A DNA stretch of 64,000 nucleotides from Paenarthrobacter nitroguajacolicus JCM 14115 (GTDB lineage: Bacteria; Actinomycetota; Actinomycetes; Actinomycetales; Micrococcaceae). This document shows, one piece after another, positions 57,748 through 64,000 of the stretch (within the stretch, counting starts at the first letter, position 1; each line of letters starts with the position of its first letter). The DNA lies in the NCBI GenBank assembly GCA_001313365.1, contig BBFS01000006.1, forward strand, positions 41,814-105,813, in the 5' to 3' direction. The translations under genes were made by a program, and so were the position numbers. The notes below the pieces were generated by a model. The model searched no databases, had not been told where the DNA came from, and saw only the letters and a list, made by a program, of their open reading frames with translations.

Positions 57748-58752
57748 ATGTCGATCCGGGTAGGTGTGATTGGCGCCGGAATCATGGGCGCGGACCACAT
57801 CAGGAACCTTTCCACCACCATCGGCGGCGCCGAAGTCACCTTTGTGGCAGACCTCGACGTCGACCGTGCCGCCGCGGCGGCACCGCCCACCGCGCGTATT
57901 ACCTCAGACCCATCGGAGCTGATCAATGCCAGCGAGGTGGACGCCGTCGTCGTTGCCTCGCACGATTCCACGCACGCCGGCCTGGTCCTTGAATGCTTCG
58001 AAGCAATGACCCCTGTGCTCTGCGAAAAGCCGCTGGCACCAACACTTCTTGAAAGCTTGGAAGTAGTTGCGGCTGACGCCGACATCGTGGCCGCAACGGG
58101 CGCTTCGCTGCTCTCGCTTGGCTTCATGCGACGCTTCGATCCGGGTTATGTGGCTCTGCGGGAATCCGTGCGCGGGAGAAGGCAAGGCGAACCCCCCCTG
58201 ATGGTTCACTGTGTCAGCAGGAATGGCTCCGCGGCTCCGGGAACAACAGCGGAATCTGCCATCACCAATTCGGCTATCCACGAACTGGACATTGTTCCCT
58301 GGCTACTGGGTTCTCCTATTACGGAAGTTTCATGGCAGGCCGGAAAGAGCACTCGCCGTGCCGAATCCGGGCTGCAGGATCCTGCGTTCATGACTTTGCG
58401 CACGGCGGACGGGACACTGGCCACGCTGGAGCTATACCTCAACGCCCAGTACGGCTACACCACGCGCTGCGAGGTGGTCTCAGAACTGGGTACCACTTCC
58501 CTTCAGGAATCGTCCCTGCTGGGCATCGAACAGGACGGCGCAAGGCAGGGGCTGATCCCTGCCGACTGGCGCCCCCCCCGCTTCGCTGACGCGTACCGGC
58601 TTCAGTTGCAGGCCTGGATTTCTGCACTCGCCGGCGGAGAACCGACTCCCCTTGCCGGTGCACAGGACGGACTCAACGCCTCCCTCGTTGCACAAGCGAT
58701 GATCCAGTCGCTACATAGCGAGGGGACGTCTACGAAAGTCAGCTACTCGTGA
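57748..58752 (+). CDS. Gfo/Idh/MocA dehydrogenase
   Basis: This is an NAD(P)-dependent dehydrogenase of 334 residues with an intact frame. It has RVGVIGAGIMGADHIRNLST, the EKP motif PVLCEKPLAPTLLESLEVVA, LGFMRRFDPGYVALRESVRG, ITNSAIHELDIVPWLLGSPI and LYLNAQYGYTTRCEVVSELG. The wording is close to iolG at 47506 (MGADHI, FMRRFD, NAQYGY against NAKFGY), so it may use another inositol isomer. The residues GEPPL near 58190 contain an extra Pro from a C-run. The stop overlaps the next GTG. Confidence 0.9.
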   Translation: MSIRVGVIGAGIMGADHIRNLSTTIGGAEVTFVADLDVDRAAAAAPPTARITSDPSELINASEVDAVVVASHDSTHAGLVLECFEAMTPVLCEKPLAPTLLESLEVVAADADIVAATGASLLSLGFMRRFDPGYVALRESVRGRRQGEPPLMVHCVSRNGSAAPGTTAESAITNSAIHELDIVPWLLGSPITEVSWQAGKSTRRAESGLQDPAFMTLRTADGTLATLELYLNAQYGYTTRCEVVSELGTTSLQESSLLGIEQDGARQGLIPADWRPPRFADAYRLQLQAWISALAGGEPTPLAGAQDGLNASLVAQAMIQSLHSEGTSTKVSYS

Positions 58753-59811
58753 CGCCAATGAGGCTCCCGCACTCCCGTGTACCGGAATCCCGCGATGCTC
58801 CGAGTCTGCGCTGGGGCATCATGGGTCCCGGATGGATCGCCGAACGGTTCACCGAATCCATCCAGGCACACACCGGGCAGGTGATCGCCGCCGTCGGCTC
58901 CCGTTCCCTGAACCGGTCCAAGGCGTTTGCGGAGGCGTTCGACATTCCCGCCGCCTATGGCAGTTATGAGGAACTGGCGGCAGCCCCGGACGTAGACATC
59001 GTCTACGTGTGTACGCCGCATACCGGCCACCACGCGGCCGCGGTCATGGCCATCGACGCCGGCAAACACGTCTTGGTCGAAAAGCCGATTGGACTCGACG
59101 CAGATCAGGCACGGGACATCGCTGCGCGGGCGGAGGCTGCAGGTGTCTTTGCCGCGGAGGCAATGTGGACCTTCTTCCTGCCGAAATTCGATGTGATCCG
59201 GCAGATACTCGATGCCGGAACGCTGGGCACCATCACCACCGTGGTGGCGGAGTACGGTGAGCACTTTGATCCTTCGCATCGAATCTTTAATCCGGATCTG
59301 GCCGGTGGTCCGCTGCTTGATCTCGGCACGTACCCCCCTGGCGCTGGTTACAGAGATGTTAGGCAGCCCTCGTCAGCTGCATGCAATCGGTCAACCTCAT
59401 GAATCCGGGGTTAATGCGCAACTGTCCGCCGTCATGCAGTTCGACGGCGGTGCACAGGCTGTCGTGAACACCCACGTCCATAACTTCACGCCCACAGCAG
59501 CCACCATTGTTGGCTCAAAGGCCACCTTGGTAATCGACGGTCCCTTCAACATGCCCGGCGCATTCGAGATCAGGTTTCCCGACGGTTCCCGACTACGCCA
59601 CGATGAACCAGCAGGCGGACACTTCGAAGGCCTTCACTATGAGGCCGCGGCCGTGGCCAGGGCCATTGCCGCCGGCAGCACGCAATCCAGCGAACGGAAG
59701 CTGGCGGCCTCCATCCGCACCTTGGAAGTCGCCGATGAGATTCGACGCCAGCTGGGCGTGGTGTTCCCGGTACCAGTCACCCTTCTACCTTCAAAGGAAA
59801 ATCATGAGTGA
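58749..59811 (+). CDS. Gfo/Idh/MocA dehydrogenase
   Basis: This is a dehydrogenase of about 354 residues from a different branch of the family. Seen are LRWGIMGPGWIAERFTESIQ, VIAAVGSRSLNRSKAFAEAF, VYVCTPHTGHHAAAVMAIDA, HVLVEKPIGLDADQARDIAA, EAMWTFFLPKFDVIRQILDA and PLLDLGTYPLALVTEMLG across a break near 59335. This form resembles dimeric dihydrodiol- or sugar-oxidising dehydrogenases. It starts with GTG inside the preceding stop and ends just before the next ATG, so it is translationally coupled. Confidence 0.88.
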
Positions 59812-60849
59812 TGTCATTCTTGCTTGGTTGGCGTAGGACGCATCGGCGTCATGCACGCCAACAACATCGTCGCCCTCAAGGAAACGCTGGGTCGCAGGGG
59901 GCGTCAATATCCGCCTGAAGCTGACCGACGTAGCTACGGAGCATGCACGTTCCGTCGCTGCTGGATTGGGTGCAGAGTTTGCGACTTCGGTGTCGGAGCT
60001 GCTCGACTCCGGTGTGGATGGCTTGGTGATTGCCACGGGAACGGCAACCCATCCGGAATTGATCCGCGCCGGAGTGGATGCAGGCGTTCCTGTGTTCTGC
60101 GAAAAGCCCGTGGCCATGAACGTCTCCGATGCGCTGCCTGTGGTGGACTACATCAGCGAGAACAACGGCGTGGTGCAAATCGGCCACCAGCGACGTTTCG
60201 ATGCAGGCTATTTGGAGGCCAAGCGCGCTTATCAGGCCGGTGAGTTGGGGGGGTGGATCCATTCCCTGCGCGCAGTTACCTGCGATATGGCGCCACCCCC
60301 GGTCGAGTTCCTGGCGACATCCGGGGGGGGACTGTTCCGGGACTGCTCAGTCCATGACTTCGACATCCTTCGGTGGCTGACGGGCCGCGAAATCGTGGAG
60401 GTTTATGCCAAGGGTTCCAACAATGGAGACCCGGCCATCGGCAACGTGGGTGACGTGGATACGGCTTTGGCCCTCATCACTTTCGACGACGGCACGGTGG
60501 GCACGGTTTCTGCCAGCCGCTACAACGGGGGCCGGCCACGATGTGCGGTTGGAGATTCAGGGGTCCAACAGTTCGGTCATGGTGGGCTTGGATGAGAAGA
60601 CCGCATTGACGTCGGCTGAGGCTGAGGTCACTTTCCCTGGAGGGGAACCGCATCAGACTTTCGCCGAGCGTTTCGACCAGGCGTACCGCTCCGAGATGGT
60701 TGCCTTTGTGGAGTTGGTGATGGGGGGGGAGCGCGAAAATCCCTGCACCCCCGGAAGACGCAGTAGCAGCCTCCCGAGTGGCAGATGCGGCCCAGGAATC
60801 GCTGGCAACCGGTACGCCTGTGAGGGTTGCTCTCAAAGTATCCAGCTGA
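59804..60849 (+). CDS. Gfo/Idh/MocA dehydrogenase
   Basis: This is the fifth Gfo/Idh/MocA protein of the window, about 348 residues. Seen are GLVGVGRIGVMHANNIVALK (the first residues are split by a break near 59825), EFATSVSELLDSGVDGLVIA, PVFCEKPVAMNVSDALPVVD, VQIGHQRRFDAGYLEAKRAY, FRDCSVHDFDILRWLTGREI and FAERFDQAYRSEMVAFVELV. Other breaks lie near 59900, 60530 and 60745. AAAGGAAA precedes the ATG. The RFDAGY and HDFDxLRW patterns fit inositol or scyllo-inosose dehydrogenases. Confidence 0.88.
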
Positions 60850-60860
60850 CGCTTCTGCCA

Positions 60861-60907
60861 AAAGTGCCCTTCTTCGAATCTGTTGGATTCGAAGAAGGGG
60901 GCACTTT
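60861..60907. terminator. Strong bidirectional terminator
   Basis: AAAGTGCCCTTCTTCGAATC pairs with GATTCGAAGAAGGG..GCACTTT around TGTTG. The right arm has five G where three are needed to match CCC. It lies between the dehydrogenase gene and the convergent iolB. Confidence 0.85.
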
Positions 60908-60918
60908 CATGCTTGAAA

Positions 60919-61827
60919 CTAGACGCCGAACGGCAGCCGCGCGTCGATGTCCTGGCCTTCCCAGCTCTGCCGTACCCAACCATGGTGGGGGGGTCGTCGC
61001 TGATCAACCATTCGCGAACGGGCCCAGGCCCGCCATGACGTTCAGGTAGTACATGTCGTAGCCCGGTGCTGCCATGGCGGGGGGCCGTGCCAACCATAGG
61101 GGGGGACCAGGACTACGTCGCCGGTCCTGACTTCGGCGGAAACGTCGATGGGACGCTCGTCCGAGGCGTAGACCCGTTGGTAGCCGATTGCGTCGGCGTC
61201 TGCCGGTGCACCTGAGCCGACGGCTACCTGTGTCTCGAAGTAATAGATCTCTTCAAGGTGGGTTTCGCCGTCCTTTTCCTCATCGTGCTTGTGTGGGGGG
61301 GATAGGAGGACCAGTTCCCGGCGGGAGTAATGACCTCGCACACGATAAAGCGGTCGGCCTCCAGTGCTGCCGGGGTACCGAAGTTGTGTACCTGCCGCGA
61401 ACAGTTACCGGCGCCCCCCCGGAGTTCCACGGGCGTCTCGGCAGCAGTGACGAGGCGGGTCGGATAGGCGGTGTGCGCAGGGGGCGGTTGCGATGGCAAC
61501 ACGCCCGCCGTCTGCCGAGCTGATGCTGACGGACTTTCCGGTACCGGAGTACAGGATGTCGCTGGGTCCGTGGAACACGGAGGCCCGGCCCTCAAGGGCA
61601 TGATCGACGCCGTCGACGGTCACGGTGAAGGCGCCGCTGAGGGGCACCACAATGCGTTCCTCACCAACAGCAGGAAGCTCGACGGCGGCGCCCGCCGGAA
61701 TGGTGGCGACCTTGAGGCCCGTGTGTTCCCAGCCATCAATGGCAATGGCGGAATCAGAAGTGCCGAGCGAGATGTCCCACACGCCGTCGGCGGCGGAACC
61801 CGAGGGGGGGTAAACCCAATTCGTCAT
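60919..61827 (-). CDS. iolB: 5-deoxy-glucuronate isomerase
   Basis: This is a cupin-type isomerase of about 302 residues that converts 5-deoxyglucuronate to 5-dehydro-2-deoxygluconate, the substrate of IolC. Seen are LKVATIPAGAAVELPAVGEE, IVVPLSGAFTVTVDGVDHAL, ADRFIVCEVITPAGNWSSYP, HKHDEEKDGETHLEEIYYFE with the metal-binding His and Glu residues, and VRTGDVVLVPYGWHGPAMAA. It ends DIDARLPFGV. Breaks lie near 61475, 61300 and 61060-61095. It is separated from the main iol operon by about 10 kb but completes the pathway. Confidence 0.9.
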
Positions 61828-61876
61828 GGAAGGGGGGGAGTCCTTTGTATTAGCTGTACTAGTTGTTTTGGCCTAA

Positions 61877-62617
61877 TCAGCGCTGTACGAGTGTCATTTC
61901 AAAGCTGTAGGAATCGGCGCGGTAGACGTGGTGGCCGGTTTCCACATGCCGGCCGGTGTCGTCCACAGCCGTGCGTTCCATGGTGACCAAGGCGGAATTG
62001 ACTTCGGTCTCAAGGAGTGGTGCCTGGTAGTCATTGGCGATCATGGCGCCGATACGTTGCGTGGCCAGACGGAAGTTGACGCCGCCACGGCGCAGGATTG
62101 AGTAGAGTCCCTCTGCCGCAAGCATGGCTTCGTCCATGGTGGCGATGTCATCCCGCACCCAGTTCTCCATCAGGGCCAGTGGTTTGCCCCCAACTTTACG
62201 AAGACGCGTGAAGTGGTAGACCTTGGAGCCAGCGGGCAGCTCAAGCGCAGCGAGGGTGGCGGCGTCGGCTTCCTCGTGGGAAAAGCTGAGCACTGTAGTT
62301 GTGGGCTTCTTGCCATTATTGGTGAGATCGTCAAAAAGGCTGGAAAGTTCCAAGGGTCGACGGACCTGGCTGGATACCACTTGGGTACCTACCCCGCGTT
62401 TGCGAACCAGGAGACCGGAGCGGACCAACTCGTCCATGGCTTTACGCATGGTGGGCCTGGACAGGTTGAGCTGGGCTGCGAGGTCGATTTCGTTCTCAAG
62501 GCGACTGCCGGGTTCCAATACTCCGCTGTGGATGGCGGCCTCGATACCCTGTACAACTTGGTGGTAGAGAGGCACAGGAGAAGAGCGGTCGATGTTAAGA
62601 CCAAGTTTTGTAACCAC
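61877..62617 (-). CDS. GntR-family regulator, HutC subfamily, likely inositol repressor
   Basis: This is a regulator of 246 residues with an intact frame. The N-terminal winged helix reads PVPLYHQVVQGIEAAIHSGV, LENEIDLAAQLNLSRPTMRK and AMDELVRSGLLVRKRGVGTQ. The UTRA effector domain follows: VYHFTRLRKVGGKPLALMEN, FRLATQRIGAMIANDYQAPL and ETGHHVYRADSYSFEMTLVQ. The GTG at 62617 has only a weak ribosome site. It is beside iolB. HutC-type proteins bind GT-N4-AC cores, which match the GTCAGGAC and GTCAGTAC sites at the inositol promoters, so it is the likely IolR-type repressor. Confidence 0.87.
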   Translation of the reverse strand: MVTKLGLNIDRSSPVPLYHQVVQGIEAAIHSGVLEPGSRLENEIDLAAQLNLSRPTMRKAMDELVRSGLLVRKRGVGTQVVSSQVRRPLELSSLFDDLTNNGKKPTTTVLSFSHEEADAATLAALELPAGSKVYHFTRLRKVGGKPLALMENWVRDDIATMDEAMLAAEGLYSILRRGGVNFRLATQRIGAMIANDYQAPLLETEVNSALVTMERTAVDDTGRHVETGHHVYRADSYSFEMTLVQR

Positions 62618-62693
62618 TGGAATACCCCCCCGGGTTTCAGGCGCAACCTCTTGCCTCCTGGCGGATGCTCAAGGTATGTAGCCATTTGTTCGC

Positions 62694-62707
62694 TTGATAG
62701 GACATAC
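62694..62707. promoter_or_regulatory. IolR-like site upstream of the GntR/HutC regulator gene
   Basis: TTGATAGGACATAC differs by one base from the TTGACAGGACAT copies at 40848 and 53318. It lies 77 bases upstream of the regulator gene, so autoregulation is possible. Confidence 0.5.
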
Positions 62708-62788
62708 TTTCTCCCTCGATGGTAGCAGTCAACTTTCGATGGTCAAATGGTTTATGTCAGAGGACAAGACGTCGGGAGGATGAGTGCC

Positions 62789-63227
62789 ATGCCGAAGACT
62801 GGAAAAAACGATCACGCCCGCAAGGGTGAGTTGCCGTCCACCTTGCAGCGCTCGGACCAGAAGGCCCAGGACACTTTTGCCAAGACCTACGATTCGGCCA
62901 TGGAGTCCTATGACAATGATCCGAGTAGGGCTGCCCGCACGGCTTTTGCGGCCCTGAAGCACAGTTACGAAAAGGTGGGCGACCACTGGGAGCCCAAAGA
63001 GGAACGCGGACCTTCCGATGCCCACGCCGAGGAGGGCGTGGATTCAGCCAAGCCCACGGCCGGGGGGTGTGGATGCCAATGCCTCCAAAGGGCACCTCTA
63101 CCGGCGGGCGCGGGAATTGGATATCAAGGGCCGCTCGAAAATGGACAAGAACGAGCTGGTCGAAGCGCTGCAGAAGGCCAACGACGCCGCAACGCGAAAG
63201 GCCCGGGAAGCTAGCCCCCCCCGGTAA
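62789..63227 (+). CDS. ChaB-family protein with Rho-N-like C-terminus
   Basis: This is a small basic and acidic protein of about 146 residues. The N-terminal ELPSTLQRSDQKAQDTFAKT, YDSAMESYDNDPSRAARTAF and LKHSYEKVGDHWEPKEERGP fit the ChaB domain. After a break near 63065, SKGHLYRRARELDIKGRSKM and DKNELVEALQKANDAATRKA form a short helical SAP/Rho-N-like domain, often nucleic-acid binding. I start at the ATG at 62789, with GGGAGGA eight bases before. It is unrelated to inositol use. Confidence 0.78.
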
Positions 63228-63370
63228 TCCCGCGTGGTCTTGGGTCGGTCCGACATGCGCCAAATATGCAGGAACCGGTTCACACCGGCATAGTTAACGT
63301 CTTGGGGGGGTTGCACTTTATGGGTACAGTCACCGCATGAAGGCAGGACAGAAACGAACAGGGGCTTAAC

Positions 63371-64000
63371 TTGGCAGGGAATGCGACCTTCCGGCACAGC
63401 AACACCGCGCTGCTCTCGGTGAGCAGCGTCGAGGCTCCGAGGATAGTGAGCTCCACGGATTTCGACCGGAGATTGGCTTCGACCCTGCAGCGGCTGAAGT
63501 TTCCACCACGATTGCTCGAGCGCGTTGCCGGCATCACGCACCGCCGCTGGTGGGCGGCAGGGACATCGTTCGATGACGCTGCGGTGGAGGCGGGCGCAAA
63601 AGCCTGGCTGAAGCCGGCGTCGAAGCCTCGGAAATCGGCTTGCTGATCAACACCTCGGTTACCAGGCGCAACCTTGAGCCGTCCGTGGCTGTCAAAATCC
63701 ACCACGAACTCGGCCTGCCGTCGTCGGCCATGAACTTTGACTTGGCCAACGCCTGCCTTGGATTCGTGAACGGCTTGATCCTGGCGGCCAACATGATCGA
63801 CTCGGGCCAGATCCGGTATGCGGTCATCGTCAACGGAGAGGACGCGCAGGCACCCAAGAGGCTACGCTGGCGCGACTCCAGAGGCCTGAGACCACGCGCG
63901 AAGACTTCAACCGGGAGTTTGCCACGTTGACCCTTGGGTCCGGGGGGGCCGCCGCGGCCGTCCTGGGTCCGGTGGACGAGCACCCGGGAGCGCACCGGCT
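63371..64000 (+). CDS. 3-oxoacyl-ACP synthase III / OleA-like protein, 3' partial
   Basis: This is the start of a thiolase-fold condensing enzyme cut by the window end. Seen are LLSVSSVEAPRIVSSTDFDR, LQRLKFPPRLLERVAGITHR, RWWAAGTSFDDAAVEAGAKA, LLINTSVTRRNLEPSVAVKI and MNFDLANACLGFVNGLILAA, where the Cys of NACLGF is the catalytic nucleophile. The NACLGFVNG wording is closer to OleA (head-to-head condensation of acyl-CoAs in long-chain olefin synthesis) than to housekeeping FabH. Breaks lie near 63605 and 63870. The TTG at 63371 has AGGGG upstream. An OleBCD-type gene downstream would confirm the role. Confidence 0.78.

Overview
The window looks like a chromosomal segment of a high-GC Gram-positive soil actinobacterium, most likely Arthrobacter/Paenarthrobacter (Micrococcaceae). 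The reasons are the GC-rich codon use, the actinobacterial myo-inositol cluster layout, a levan fructotransferase-like GH32 enzyme (a type best known from Arthrobacter), and DtxR/IdeR- and Zur-like boxes. It is catabolic and transport territory. I saw no rRNA, tRNA, transposase, integrase or CRISPR array. The sequence is noisy: most genes are broken by small indels, often at runs of six or more G or C. I give each such gene as one CDS spanning its fragments, with approximate break positions. Three hairpins whose arms should be complementary carry an over-long C or G run in one arm, so I read most breaks as run-length errors rather than pseudogenes.

Layout. 1-7.0 kb: a fructan operon with an Opp/Dpp-type ABC importer (two permeases, two ATPases; any binding-protein gene would lie upstream), a cytoplasmic GH32 fructosidase and a Tat-exported levan fructotransferase-like GH32 enzyme. 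7.0-12.1 kb: a zinc uptake locus of AztABCD type around a Zur-like box, with two AztD-like lipoproteins flanking AztC. 12.3-17.4 kb: a MatC-type carrier, a PrpF-family isomerase, a LysR regulator and an MFS exporter. 17.5-34.2 kb: an amine/GABA block with a glycogen-debranching-like protein, cupin, FCD-type GntR regulator, gabD, gabT, an FAD amine oxidase, a polar amino acid ABC transporter, a HAD type II dehalogenase-like protein, a second FAD oxidoreductase, an aldehyde dehydrogenase, a tartrate/D-malate dehydrogenase-like enzyme and a D-2-hydroxyacid dehydrogenase. Five copies of a palindrome (ATTGTYRACAAT) sit at promoters in this block.

34.2-39.3 kb: a complete nickel/peptide-type ABC importer (lipoprotein, two permeases, one fused double ATPase) behind an IdeR/DtxR-like iron box, followed by a secreted FG-GAP repeat protein. 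40.3-62.7 kb: a large myo-inositol supercluster (tautomerase, iolC, an aldolase-like protein, iolD, iolA, iolE, iolG, an IolH-like protein, iolT; a divergent isomerase/dehydrogenase pair; a LacI regulator; a ribose-type ABC importer; three more Gfo/Idh/MocA dehydrogenases; iolB; a GntR/HutC regulator). A second motif, around GTCAGGAC, recurs at its promoters and probably binds the GntR/HutC protein. 62.8-64 kb: a small ChaB-like protein and the start of a FabH/OleA-like thiolase-fold synthase.

Working together, the segment gives the cell extracellular levan breakdown and uptake, zinc and probably iron-chelate acquisition, polyamine/GABA-type amine use, and inositol (plus probably other cyclitol) catabolism ending in methylmalonate-semialdehyde dehydrogenase.
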